Of a DNA stretch of 64,000 nucleotides, positions 43,524 through 62,462 are shown one piece after another. Within the stretch, counting starts at the first letter, position 1. Each line of letters opens with the position of its first letter. Source of the stretch: Pyrrhoderma lamaoense. Lineage: Eukaryota > Basidiomycota > Agaricomycetes > Hymenochaetales > Hymenochaetaceae. The stretch covers positions 186,001-250,000 of the forward strand of contig NBAZ01000001.1 in the NCBI GenBank assembly GCA_002794735.1, in the 5' to 3' direction. The position numbers and the translations under genes are program-made. The notes beneath the pieces were generated by a model. The model was not told where the DNA came from, did no database searches, and worked only from the letters and a program-made list of their open reading frames with translations.

Positions 43524-46448
43524 ATGGCCCTCGTTGCCGCTCACGACTGGAAGAACGACATGGACAGCAGGCAACAGCGCCCTCACATTAACAATGACCC
43601 CAACAACCCGGCCGCCGCTGCAGCCGCCCTCCAGCAGCAGAGCTCGTCTCCTAGCCCATATTCTCAGCAATCGTATGCTTATGCGCATCCCCACCAACAG
43701 CAGCAACCAGGTCCCCAATGGCATATGCCTGGCATGAACCAGATGAACATGGGACAACCCGCGCCAGGTTATTTTCCCCCAATGCAATTCTATCCGCCAT
43801 ATCCACATCCACAGCAAGGCGGACCTCCGCAGATGCACGCCCAAATGCCGCATCAACAGCCAAGTCCTTACGGTCAACCCCCACAAATGTTTGACCCCAA
43901 CGCTCAGTTCGCACAGTGGGCATATCAACAAATGTTATACAACGCCCAGCAGACACAGTTAGCTATGCCTCCTCAGCAGCAACGAACACGTTCTGGATCT
44001 CATTCGGGTTCGAATGCCGGTACTCCCACTAATGAGTACTACCAAACGCCATTCAATCAAAATCGCTTTCAGCCGGGCAGCGCCGGGGGACCGCCGCAAA
44101 ACCAGGTTGTTAATAATAATGGCAATAACAATTATCAGGGATTTCATCCGTACAGACGGCCTGATCGTACCGAACGAAAGCCCCGTACAGACAGTCCTTC
44201 AAGTGCGAGTAGCAATGCTAGCACTAATAACAATAGTAACACTGTTCCCTTCCAACCTCCTTACGCGCGTGCGGACGCGGCAGGAAGCACGACTTCGGTT
44301 AATTCATCCTCCGGCGCATCTCATCGTTCACGCACAAATTCGGGCACGAGTGCCAACGGTTCGACTAGACCACAACACACCCAGCAAAAGCATAGCTCTC
44401 GACAACCATCAACGTCATCATCGCAAACATCTTCCCCGCGTAATTCACCATCGTCATCAAGTACAATGTCGTCTGCAGCGTCGTCTTCTCCCGGATCTAG
44501 CACTGCGGTTCCACGTACGTCACGCCCTTCGCCTTTGTCTCAGGGATCGATTCTCTCTGCTGCAGAGCGCCGAAAATCTCGCGATGACAGTGATCTTGCT
44601 GCGATGCTTAACAGCTCGAGCTTAGATAGCGGCGCATCATCAGGTCCACCAATGGCTCGGAGTGGATTAAAAGGCCGATTACGCCGTGCTCTTTCTTTCA
44701 GTACTGCACAGACCCTGAAAGAAGAAGAGGAGGAAGCTGCTGCACGAAGCAGTGGGAAAAAGAAGGACGATGGTCAGGGTGAAGAAGATGGTGCGAGCAT
44801 GGCTACGAAGAAAACTAAAAAGAGTTTGCGTATGTTTAATTCTAGATTCAATGCTTCAACCGACAACATATCACTTTCATCTACTGTTTCGTCTGCGAGT
44901 GTGATGATTCGCAAGTTGGGGTCAATGGGTAAACTTGCACGTCGTAATTCTCTTGCAGGTATCACGTCCTTGTTCAAAGACAAGAACAAAGACAAGGAGA
45001 ATGAGGGTTCTGATGGTGAGGAGCCTAAGAATAAGAAAAAGTCAAAAGCAAAGGGTGCAAAGGCTGAAGCAAGTGTTACTCTTGCAACTGCTGAGGTTGA
45101 TCGTTCGAATGACTGGTCTGGATCCGGAATGGAAGGACTTTCTCCGGCAGCTAAACTCGCTCGACAACACACACTAAAGAGTAATGCTGAGGCTGCTGCT
45201 CGTGCAAAGGCTCAACAGGAAGCCCAGGCCGCTGCTGCTGCTGCTGCCGCCGCCGCTTCTTCAGCATCACCCTCTCAAAACGGGGAGAACATGCCGACAA
45301 CCTGGGAGCGTAACACCGCCACTCGACATGGTGTGGTAAGTGGTGTGGTGCGTGAGGATGGGATGCGTGTTGTTGTGGAAGAGGACTCAGATGAAGAAGG
45401 CGTTGGAATGCGTCGCTCCGAAGACCAAGGTAGTATCAGTGATGAAGATAGTACGTGGCATGGACACGGTCAAGACGATGAAGATGAAACCATCCGTTTG
45501 GGTTCAGATAGAGGAGTACTCGAAGAAGGAGGAAGCAGCAATGGTCATGATGATGACGATGTTGTTGCTGAGGAACCCTGGGCGCTCAATATTAGGAGAA
45601 GTGTAGAGCGTACCCGTCAGCCAACAAAGGGTATTCTAAAAAGTGCGTGAAACTGGTCTACTAGCTATAAGTGATTCACACTGAAGAAACGCGTGTTCTA
45701 TTCTTCTAATCTGTTTTGTTTTGTCTTTCTGGTTAATCAATCCACTTAGACGCCAATTCTTACTCGCAAGAGCTGCAGCCTGAAGGGCCTAACGCTGCGT
45801 TTATGCAGCGTGTGCGGGCTAACTCATATGATTCGGTTCCAACACAGACAGAACTTGGTCCTCTAGCACGTATTCCTTCCCCTGATCCTGACCATATCGA
45901 TGGATTGCATAGGCATGGTTCACACAAGTCAAGCGTGCATCCTCAAGGAAAAGATTCGACGACTGTTGGGCCGCCTACTATACCTCCCCTGTCATTTGAT
46001 TCACCTCAGCTATTGTCACCAGCTACATCATCATCTTCAGGAACAGATGGGGCAAACAACAAGCAGAGCATGTTCAACCATCCCGGGTTCAATAATTCGG
46101 AACCTACGTTATCCACGATCTCAAACGGTGCAGCATCACTTGGCCCTAGGTCCGCTACAAACCCGAAGAAGCTTGCTTTTGCGGCAAATTTAAGTATTTA
46201 TGATACATTTTCAGCTACTGCGTATGACCGTCGTAGTGAACCAGCAACGTGGAGTCGGTTGACCCCTGCTCTAGCGCAACGGATCAAAGAGGAACTCAAT
46301 TCATTCAAGATGGAAGAGATGGAGGTGCATGCGGCTAGCCGAATACAGTACGTATCAATTACATATCTACTATGCAGTATAGAACCTACTGATATTTGTG
46401 GCCTTTTTTACGAAATAAAAAAAAAACAGTACACAATTTTTTGTTTGA
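43524..46448 (+). CDS. bni4: Bni4-like protein phosphatase 1 scaffold
   Basis: Three exons (43524-45642, 45750-46347, 46430-46448) encode 911 residues from MALVAAHDWKNDMDSRQQ. Most is disordered: a Gln/Pro/Met-rich N-terminus, Ser/Thr/Asn-rich centre, GLKGRLRRALSF, KLGSMGKLARRNSLAGITSL, an alanine run encoded by GCT/GCC repeats near 45230 and an acidic region. The C-terminal block identifies it: KKLAFAANLSIYDTFSATAY, SRLTPALAQRIKEELNSFKM and EVHAASRIHTQFFV match the Bni4/Afr1 C-terminus. KLAF fits the RVxF docking motif for PP1 (Glc7). Bni4 targets PP1 and chitin synthase to the bud neck or septum. The last exon has only 19 bases, and its sequence completes the conserved end. The start could also be the ATG 36 bases further in. 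Confidence 0.85.
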
Positions 46449-47790
46449 TACTTTGGCATTGCAATTAGACGGACGAATACTCCTTTTTTGACACAATTTC
46501 ATATTTTCTTTATCTCTGTTTACTTCCTCTCCTACCCTGTTTAACTCAAGTTTTACCCTCTTCTTGACCGAACTTAAAAAAGACGCCCCTCATCGACTAC
46601 GCATCTTCGCATCGTGATTCTCGCATCGTTCAGTCAAATACCTTTCATGAACTCCCTCTTTAAGAGCTTTAATCATCTACTCACTTTTATATGCCTGCCT
46701 CGTCACGCAATCAATCCCCAGTCATCTTTTTCAATAACCTTGTCGATCGCAATCTTGCTAGTCTTGGAGCACATTTTCCGTTCGTTTCTTTTCCTTTCCC
46801 TTTGACACGTTATATACCCTAGTCTTCATTCTTGTAAGCGCCCTAATCAACGACTTCACTGTTAAACTCCGCCCGACCCTTTTTTTCTGAACTCGTTCTG
46901 TTGGACACGGTTATGTTCCTCCTCAAATAACTCCCCAAACACCTTTTCTTCTCTTCTTTGGGGAACTGTTGGGGAAGAAGTATCCAAGAACATAGAATCA
47001 ACTCTTACTTTCTTTTATGAAATATGCGTTCTTTGCAAAATTTTACAACTCTTTCTTTATGTTATCCACTCGTTCGTTTTCTTTCTTTCTCTTTTTCCAT
47101 GCATAATTACATTTGGATGGACTGTTCACTCTTTTCTATAAAATACAACAACGCCAAACAACAAGTTTAAGCACTGTGTGCGCCCTCGTGTTACTAGTAA
47201 CACCACTCACACTCTCCAGAGATTCAATATACATTATAAAATTTTACATTCTTTTCCTCCTTTTCCCCTTTCCCTTCGTCTACCCTCTTTTTTTTCAGAA
47301 TGTGTCTCTTTACAAGCCCTCGTATATTACGATTAACGCCTTGGCCCCTAACACCAAAACCTTATTATTTCTATTCTTTATCCTTCTTTCTCTTTTCTCT
47401 ATTACCTATTCTTCTTTCCTCCACTTCATGTTTTTTTACTTGCTTTGACGTTTTCATATTCTCTCTTTTCCCTCCCCCTTCCCCTTCCGTCCTTGCCTTT
47501 CTTCTTCGCTCGTTATAGTGTTTCTGTTTCTTTTTATCTCTTCTGTTTCTCACTCTTTTCCTCTTTTCCTCTCTTCCCTCTCTTTCTATTATCTCAATTT
47601 TCTTACGTTTAGTAAAGTATGGCATGTACATTGTTGGTATATATATCCCTGCAACCACAGTTCCGATAAACTATCCTTTTCACTTTCTCTATCAATTCTC
47701 ACTTTCTCTCTTCTTTGGCTCTGACGGTATTATATTCCTATTCCTCTCCCTCTTTTATGTATATAGGCAATAATCTTTACTTGAGTCTTG
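46449..47790. other. Long pyrimidine-rich tract (plus strand)
   Basis: For about 1.3 kb the plus strand is strongly C/T-biased, most extreme from about 47230 to 47620 where purines are rare. Apparent open frames here are low-complexity Phe/Ser/Leu translations. It follows the Bni4-like gene. It could be a very long 3' UTR, the promoter or leader of an unseen transcript, or a replication-associated skew region. Confidence 0.5.
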
Positions 47791-49865
47791 CAACCGAAGC
47801 TTAGAAAGAAAAGAAAAAGCGAAACATCAGCAGACAATTGTACCTGTTTCGTGCTTGACTTGAAAACGGGGAGTACCTAAAAAAACTTTAGCGCTTGGCC
47901 CTATTATTATCACAAATGCTTAAAAGCTGATATTATATATGTATATGTATCAAAGTGTCTTCACAGAAAAGTTTGAAGTAGTCAGAATAACCGAACACCT
48001 GTGAGGACTGATAAACCTCCCTCCTCATCTACACGCATATGTATTGCATCATCATAGGGGCATGGTCTAGAAGTGAAACGCCATAGATTGAAGCTACACC
48101 GGATATGGCCCATATATACGGTGCCCTGAGCCAAAACTAACCAATGGAGTAAAGATTAGGTGTGTTTCAGTCACGGTTAGTGTACACAAGTTATATGCAA
48201 TCTGTATTTGTACTTGTTTTCTTTACGGTGTGGTGTGTATGTAACGTCTCATTTTGTGTTATTTCATTGTTTGTATGATAACTTGTTGGCTTTATTCCTC
48301 TGTTAACCTTTACTTAAACATAAGCTACCTAATGTTTGTGTGTTTACTGCTCAGACTCGGTACGTTCAATCGGGTTCAAAAGACGCATACACGAGTAAAA
48401 TTCTGTCGAGAATAACAATTCGTTAGTTTGCTGCTCTTTTGCATATGCGTATACGTGTATTTATCTCTCGTCTGGAACCGTATCTAGTATCATAATCACG
48501 ACCACCGATAAACTGCCAAAGTCACTGTCATCACTCAAAATCTTCTGGTGATTTATCATTTAAAAAGGAACACATAATATACGTCGTACTTATAACATTA
48601 ATATTTCTACCGTCATTCTGATCCAGACTAGTCTCAACCCGAATAGGTATCAGTGTACTATATAAAGGACAGTAAGTTGAGTAATTACTTGCCACCGTGA
48701 CATGCATCCCTTCCCTACCTACAACGAATGATGAAACCAAAATCACGGACCTAGCTAACTATATTTACATGTCGCGTGAACCATCTCTTGTACCCCTCAG
48801 GAAGAGTTTACTAGACTTGTAGGGGATCAAGGGAAGCAAAGAAAGATAATTATATGCGTTTATAAGGAGCTTCAGGTTCGTCGTCTAGAAGAGGTATGAG
48901 GTGAAATAGAACATGCACCTAGCGTAGTCCTGAACCTGTTTCGCTTTTGTCATGGGAGATGTGGAACATGCCCCAAGTAGCAGATATATCAAAACCTTGG
49001 AACTGGGCACCCGGTTGGCTGATACCTTTTGTACGGTATATGTTTTTTGCTGGGATTCTATCACATCGTGCAGAGTCCTGGCCAAAAACATATGCACAAA
49101 GCCAGACGAGCTTCTGTATAACTTTTTATCGACCACATACGATCCGGGTTCTGAGGTATTTCTAGTGATTACCTTAAGTGATTGAAGGCTACCTCTATTA
49201 TATTTGATGCTGTAGATATACCGTCTAGTACTTTCGTGTCGGGGATACAGGATCGGTTGCAATTTTCTTCTTTTCGTCTTTTCGTTTGTTACAAGAGGTC
49301 TTTCACATTTGATGCTAAGTAAAAACCGAGATGCCGTGGCAGGTAGTTTTCATGTCAAGCACGCTATCTTTAGGCAATAATCAATTCTCAACTTTTTCGA
49401 CTATGAAGGCAGTTCAAAAAATTTTGATGTTTCAAGGAGAATCTAGCGAGTAAGAAATGGCCTTCTCGTGATATTACCATTAGGAATAAACTACTACGAA
49501 AAGGCCATGAAAACATTCTGAGAAACTGCATAATTGCAAAAATGTATTCATAAAGAACATACGAGATATGCTACACATGAAAAAATCAGAAAGAAGTCAT
49601 AGAGGTACTTCGTGTCCAGCACGGGAGAAAAGCGGATGGCCTTTCCCTTCCATCTAAGGAGGAGGCAAATCCCAATAAGTCCAAGTTTTACTAGTCAATG
49701 ACTAGCTTCTACAGGCTTCGGTATCGCATTCGCAATAACGCCTGCATTGGAAGGCGCTGGCCAGCCGTAGCGCTACCAATCTTTCTACTGCCACTGTAAT
49801 TACCATCCATAGGTCCGTCCCATCAGCCTCTCTCCACTCCCTTCCCTTCCATAAAATCAAACCAA
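47791..49865. other. Intergenic region
   Basis: About 2 kb without a supported gene. Around 48885-49262 three frames are open together (72 and 77 codons plus, 125 codons minus), but none has a motif. The last 165 bases probably belong to the MFS gene in the restored frame, with stop at 49702. Confidence 0.4.
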
Positions 49866-52098
49866 TCAACAATCCTGACAAGCGAGCAATCCGGCCCAGA
49901 TTGAGTATAATCCACCGTCTCCCAAGGCATCTTGTATGGGTACAGCGACTTCGGAAGAGATGAAGGCGCAGACTCCGCGAAAGGTGCTGTTACAGGCTGC
50001 TGCTGTTGTTGATCGGCCGTTGTTAGAGTCTATGAGGTAGGCGAGTGTCGAAGAGTAGATGATTCTGGGAAGATGCAATTTTCGTGTGAGTTTTATGCAT
50101 TATAACTCGTAGCTTTGTAGAGATTGGGAAGACTTACATGGCAAAGAATCCGGATATGAAGAGAGCAACGCAAACAGCGGCGATATGGACCTCCTTTTGG
50201 CATAACCATGCATACGCTAGGCTTGATAAGGGAAGGATGATAGATGCGGTTGTGGTGCTCTCGAGTCTCAGCTTGATTATAAGAAGAAAGCAGATGTCAG
50301 TTATAGCTATGCTTCTTAGAAGAAGGATATATATAGTGTTAGTTCGATGTACCTCAGGATAGCTTTTCCCGCCGTTCTTCTCTTTTAATTTAGTAAGTAC
50401 GTAGTCGGACCAGCGACCTCCTATGATACTCCCGAGCATGTTCCCTATTGATGAGGAAGGGTATTTAAGCTAAGGGAATATTGATATGAAGGTATGATAG
50501 TATAGTCGCTTTACCTGTTCCAAATGATAGCATAATCAACCCAACATGAAGGTCGTCATAATGATACTTTTCCGAAAGAGTGAGCGAGCTCGTGAAGAGA
50601 ATAGAAAAGGAAAACCCGAATATTATTCCTACACAAATGCAGTTAGCTCATGTACCTGTAGAACAAAGAAAACGAGAATATACGGAGCAACGAGATGATA
50701 AACATACCATTTGATACAAGGATTATTAAGTTAGTCGGCCGTTTGAGGATACTGGGTAATGGTGCTAGAGGGTTGATATCCCAGAAAGATAACTTGACAT
50801 CATGTACTGTCAAAGGCTTTCCACTAGTATTTTTAACTTCGATAATCTCTGATCGAGCTTCGACATCCTTGTCCTTCTCCGATGAGGAGTCAATACTCTC
50901 CTTGTCTGCAGCTACGATCGTAGTCTGCGACTCGTTACCAGGTGCATTGGCCCCAACTTGCTGTCTAGTAGCATCTGCTTTAGCTTCAGCCAACGCTAAA
51001 GCGTTAAGATATACAAGACTACGCTCTTTCCTGAACGTATCCTTGAATAGGAGAAATGTAGCTAATGATAACGAGCAGAAGGCTGCAAGGAAGTAAAATG
51101 TTGCTCTCCAGTTCCAAGTCTGGGTGAGCGCTCCGCCGATAACTGGACCAAGAGAGGGGCCGATCAAAGGTGCGGCATAGTATATGCCCATCTTTACTCC
51201 CCTCTCATGCGAGTCATAGATATCAGCAAGAGTACCCGATCCAATACTAGAAACTGCAGCAGATCTGGGAGCAATAGTCAGAACAACAAGTAAAAAAAAA
51301 GGCTTGGCTTAGGTAATTGAGAAAGTTAAAATAAAAAGATACAGTACCCGAAAGCCTGGAGACAACGCATGACTATGACTACGTCTATGCTTTTTGAAAA
51401 CGCGACGATCAAGCAACCGATAATGAAAATCTAATATCGGCCCTAGTTAATCTATAATAAATAAGAAAGATCCGACCTAAAAACCTACAGGCTCTGACGT
51501 CAAGTATACGAACTTTAAAAAAAGAGGAGACAAGAAAAATAAGATTTGCAAGATAGAATTGAAAGTTAATCGGAAAGTATCATACCTTTCTACCCTTGAT
51601 TTCGGACAAAGCACTCCAAAATAAGGGAGAAACCCCCTGAACAACAATAAATATTGAGAGGCTCGTAGACATCTCAATATCGGATGCGTGCAGGTCAGCC
51701 TGGAACTGCGTCAATGCAGCTGATATAGTAACGTGCAAATTCAGTGAATTTTTCTTCCATTATAAGCACAATAATTGCATACGGGTAAATATGTTTGTTG
51801 CGAATGTATTGATCATTGCCGCCGATGCTATGATAGCAAGAATAGTGTTCTATATGTTCACAAATCGTTCAATATCCTTATACTCATAAAAAACAGGATG
51901 AAGGAGGAAGAATCAACTTGCCTTTCGAGCTTTGGACCACTTTCGCGGGTCGTCCTTGACAGCTAGATGCTCTACATCAATTTTCGGGACCTTCAGTGGT
52001 ACCACAGGATCGGATGGCAAGGTCGGGAGCTCATTGACAACGGCAATGGTCCGAATTGACGCAGCTCGGGTGGATAAAGACACAGTACTGTTATTCAT
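49866..52098 (-). CDS. MFS drug:H+ antiporter (DHA1, Qdr/Dtr-like), one frame break near the end
   Basis: Ten exons from 52098 give 526 residues to the stop at 49866, or about 580 if one base is restored near 49878. Cytosolic start MNNSTVSLSTR and DDPRKWSKARK. Helices carry DHA1 motifs: ALTQFQADLHASDIEMSTSL, FWSALSEIKGRK (motif A), DVVIVMRCLQAFG, GTLADIYDSHERG, PLIGPSLGPVIGGALTQTW (motif C) and NWRATFYFLAAFC. A long charged central loop follows, then LIMLSFGTGNMLGSIIGGRW and the second bundle. The final helix GLLIGLILWKGREWREADG is encoded in the frame after the break. Qdr/Dtr-type proteins export drugs, polyamines or spore-wall precursors at the plasma membrane. Intron 1 (51921-51850) has a GC-AG border (AG/GCAAGT), and exon 4 is only 24 bases. 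Confidence 0.88.
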
Positions 52099-53652
52099 CT
52101 TTGAAAGTAGCTAGTGCACTTTGAAGCCGTTGTCAAGAGGTCGTCAGAGAGAGAACAGAAAGAGGGGACCAATTGAGGCCAGATTTTTTTCTTCTTTTCG
52201 AGATCCTAGCATTGAAATCTTCTTGGACTTTATAATTCTCGAGAGAGGGGTTTTCTGGAATGAAGTCATACGAAGGCAATGTTCAAGGGTATTCCGACAG
52301 AAGGACATAACACCGAAAATCGAACTAGTCTCTTCTTTTTTTGTCGATGTATCTGAGATACGGGGCTACTTTCGGGGGATTGGACAAACACAGATTCATG
52401 TTTCATTGTACTTCTTCCAACAGAACTTGTACATGTATGAGTTGTTTTGGCCGCAAGCAGCTCGGGTGAAGGTTCTTAATTTAAACACAGAAAATTAGCA
52501 TGCCTTTCATATGCTCATATGCAAAAAGGAACGTGGTGAAAAGTAGAAACAGACCCCTTTGAGAGCATCTAAGCGCCAATAAAAGGATCAAATACGAGGT
52601 TTGTGTGTTAGTGTAAGATCTGTTATAATGACCATTTGAAGAAAGATTAATCTTTTTTAAGCCAAAGTAGGTGTTATAAGTTTTGCAATTGAAGTTGATG
52701 TCAAAGGCTATCAAAAAGGTTATCAAACTAAGAAGTCGTGTTCCAAAACTTGGCTCACACGACTACTATTGAGACACTGGGGGCAAGTGACCTCTACATT
52801 GCTAGCTTAGTACTGATCCGAATCCCCCCATTTTCTTCTAAAGCTCGTGTAGACATATATTCAGGCGATACACATACGTGTATGTACACGTACTTCGAGG
52901 AGTATCCTTTTTTGTGTCACAGAAATCGTTTGAGATTTCACGTGATTTTAAGCCGAAATTTCATCGTACCTCGCCTCGAGTTTAATCAAGCAAGCAAATT
53001 GAACAGTTGCGATTTCAAACGTTCGTTAATGTTCTTCTTCTTTCTCTCAGTCTTGCATGCGGTTTGTGAAGCAGCATATAAATATCGTAACGCTAATTAT
53101 TAGTAATCGGGGGGGGGGGGGTGTAACCGTCTTCCAAGGTTTACAACACTACACTATGGGATTAGAACCCTATATGGAAGTTAGAATTAATAAAAGCAGG
53201 CTAGATGAATGAAATAAACGCACCTTGTCGCTTGTCGCGGAAGAATTAAGTACCTCTGGCCTAGAGTTTCTTGCGATGTGTGGGATTCGAAGGCTCATCT
53301 AAACTTGAAAGAAAGTCATAGGAAAGCAAATTTACAAGCCGAAATTATACCCTTGACACACTTTGTATGGACTAGCAGAGTCATGAGGTATAAAAAATAT
53401 GAATTGTTTTCGCAATTACATAGCCTAAGTAACATGACTGAGAAGTACTTCCGTCTAGCCAAGATATGGAGGAGAAAGGAAGGAAAAGGTAAAAACTAGA
53501 TGATATGCTTTATTCTACATGGATGTACGAATTGGGACAAGAGGTAAAAAGACCAGCGATAAGTTTATCTACCGCAATAGTAGATATGACAAACGAAAAC
53601 AAGTAACAACCGATATTCTTTTGTGTCAACCTTTGGTGCTAGACGAATGGGC
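52099..53652. other. Spacer between the MFS gene and RPB1
   Basis: No gene supported. Plus-strand open frames at 52121-52498 and 52738-53103 look like chance frames. Contains the 13-G run at 53109. Confidence 0.5.
53109..53121. repeat. Run of 13 G
   Basis: Uninterrupted G13 on the plus strand in the RPB1 3' flank. It is a likely site of length error or slippage. Confidence 0.9.
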
Positions 53653-60066
<6,414 letters not shown>

Positions 60067-60726
60067 GTTGGATTATGTGGTCAGGGTTAAAAACTGAGAG
60101 AAAAAAGATTGTTGTGCGGAGCTGAAGACGAGATTAGGGAAGAAAAGTAAAGACAACGAGAAACCAAAAAAATATGTAAGAAAAAAGTTTATAATATACT
60201 TGAAATAGTAAAAGACAAGGGGCGGGTTAAACGTTCAGAATTGTTTTTATGAACCGTCCTTACTGGAACGGAAAGGCCACAAACAAGCGCCTAAAGACAA
60301 AAGCGACAGAACAAAAAGAACTGTCTCGACTGTCTCGCTAACAATATTTCCAGCCAATAGTATCTGGCGAGGACCTTGCGGGCAATAGCCTACAAGAAGT
60401 GCGCGATGACAACGAAGACCTTGCGGGCCTGCGGGCAACAATAGTGGTGAAGACGGAACGACGGTGAGCGACGACGTCGTGGTTAGCTTGAGAGGGTGAC
60501 GGGATTGTCTCACGCCTTCACCAACACGTGCGTGACAGTTACACTCCTGTGTCATTTGTTCGTCACGCACACTTAGTAAGCGCCCAGAGTAAGCATTAAG
60601 GAGGTTTGTGTGATATGCTAACCAATGTGTATTGTTACTATTATGTCTCTGATATAAAACAAATTTGTGAAGAATTGTCATGTTTACAGATAACTTTTAA
60701 CTAGATGTGTAGTTGTCAAGATCAAT
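60067..60726. other. RPB1 promoter region
   Basis: Upstream of RPB1 and downstream of the aminotransferase gene, both on the minus strand. GACCTTGCGGGC occurs twice (near 60373 and 60417), the second followed by CTGCGGGC. The 144-codon minus frame at 60681-60247 runs through these repeats and looks spurious. Confidence 0.5.
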
Positions 60727-62145
60727 TTATTCACACTTGACGCTCCAATTTTCCCATTCAAACCTACCCTCCTGGATAGCCTCAATTCTATCGTGCAGGG
60801 CATTGGCTACAGGAGTATTTGAAGGGAGAATAATGTCTTTATCATCGTAACCAATCCTATCCACTGGAGCTACAATGGCGGCAGTTCCAACACAAAATGC
60901 TTCGAGTAAATTCTCGCCAAACGCTTGAAGATCTCTCATCGTGAGCGTCCTTTCATGAGCATGCAATCGCTGTGATCCAGACAGTCCTGGAAGAGGCATT
61001 TCTCTAGAGTGTGACTTAGCGAGCAATAGTACAGAATCCCGAGTCACCCCTGGGAGAATTGTCCCGTCCAAAGGAGGTGTAATCAAATCCAAGTCACCAT
61101 CCTTCCGCTTAACCACAATGAAGAAATTCATCGCTCCTGCTTCTGTTATTTTGTGTTCTTCTCCGAGTAACCACAAAACTTGATTGTATCCTTTTTGTGA
61201 TGCTCTTCTTTGCGGCTCAAAAGTTGGTGCATAGTTCAATCCGAGCTTGTATCCACCAGTACCACCAGGCCAGGAGCGAACACTATCATATACCGCGTAC
61301 AGTGATATTTTCTTTGTTCCAGCTCCGAAATATGGACCTGTGGGGCAGCAGATAACGTAGATCATTGCGTGATTCGAAGCGGCTACGCCCAAGGCTATAT
61401 CCATTTCTGAATTTAGTTCTTTGACCATTGATGGATAATTACTCAACACTTACAGGGCCGGGTCCCTATCATCGTCGGCCGAAGGTATAGACTATATCCA
61501 GGGAGTCGTGGTATCCATCGTTTTTCAATCGCTACCAATTTTTTTATCAGCGTAAGCAAAGCATCTGCATCAATAGGCTTTTGATTGCTTAATAAACAGT
61601 ATTTCGGGACATTTTTAGAACTTACTGGAAGTGCTACCCTTTCTGCAGAAGTTTTCATTCGCTTCATATTCAAGTTTGGACGAAATAGTCTAGGTTCTCC
61701 ATCTGGTCCTAGATATGCTTTCATCCCCTCGAATAGATTAGGGCAGTATTGGAAGCACGAAGACGCTGGATCTAATTGTAAAGGTTGATAAGGTTGAAGG
61801 ACCGGTGTAGACCACCCCGAATTAGGCTCGTAAGACATAACCAGCATATGGTCAGAAAAGGTCTAATCAAGAGCTGAGCAAGCGAGCTTTCATTAATTCT
61901 GATGATAGTAATACCTACTTGTCCGAAAGCAAGTTGAGCTGGATCAGGCAGTGGTTTAGGTGTTTTTGTCAGGTTGATAATGAGCTTGGATGGCTTAAGA
62001 GTTAACCTAGATCAGTACTGAATCTTGTGCTTGGAAACATACATACATCCAAATGAGAGGTGCTTTCCTTGATATTTTGTGGAGAAATAGGATCCGTTGT
62101 AGACTGCGCATCAGCCATTCTGTTTCCATTAGTATCAGCAGTCAT
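60727..62145 (-). CDS. BAT1: Branched-chain amino acid aminotransferase
   Basis: Six exons from 62145 to 60727, class IV PLP-dependent aminotransferase. MTADTNGNRMADAQSTTD is a short leader without a clear mitochondrial targeting pattern, so this could be the cytosolic isozyme. Family blocks: KPLPDPAQLAFGQTFSDHML, ASSCFQYCPNLFEGMKAYLG, RPNLNMKRMKTSAERVALP, LPGYSLYLRPTMIGTRP, PYFGAGTKKISLYAVYDSVR, GGTGGYKLGLNYAPT (the PLP lysine is the K in GGYKLG), LWLLGEEHKITEAGAMNFF, LDGTILPGVTRDSVLLLAK and EAFCVGTAAIVAPVDRIGY. It interconverts Leu, Ile and Val with their 2-oxo acids using 2-oxoglutarate. The Ala-Leu-Gly-Val motif after TRP is SLGV here. Frame and splice phases are intact. Confidence 0.95.
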
Positions 62146-62462
62146 ACTTCAACTCGGTGTGACTTTGAGATAAAGGTGATAGAGTCTAAGTCTTTTACAG
62201 ATACAGATATAGAACAAAGGGACGAACGAGTCAGAAATTTAGAAATTTAAATCTAAGATCTCGATCACTTTATATAACAAGAAATAACTTCCCACGCGAT
62301 TCGCTAAACACAGTCATATCATAAATAAGCATGATCAAAAGAAGATGTCTGATCATAGTTAGAATAGGCAAGTTTTTTAAAAAATCAATATTATAACAGA
62401 CAGAGTAACAATGATAACATGGCACAAAAAGTCCGATCCAAAGAATAAGAATTCTATAATAA
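62146..62462. other. Short spacer
   Basis: AT-rich spacer of about 300 bases between two minus-strand genes; contains the VPS27 3' end and the aminotransferase promoter. No gene seen. Confidence 0.5.

Noticed and set aside
47113..47724. Several Phe/Leu/Ser-rich open frames of 70-110 codons
   Set aside because: They are translations of the pyrimidine-rich tract and overlap in different frames.
48885..49262. Three overlapping open frames on both strands
   Set aside because: None has a recognisable motif or splice site; probably chance or very old remnant.
52121..53103. Plus-strand open frames of 125 and 121 codons
   Set aside because: No motif or gene structure; they lie in the spacer between two minus-strand genes.
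60247..60681. 144-codon minus-strand open frame upstream of RPB1
   Set aside because: It runs through short GC-rich direct repeats in the promoter region and has no family similarity.
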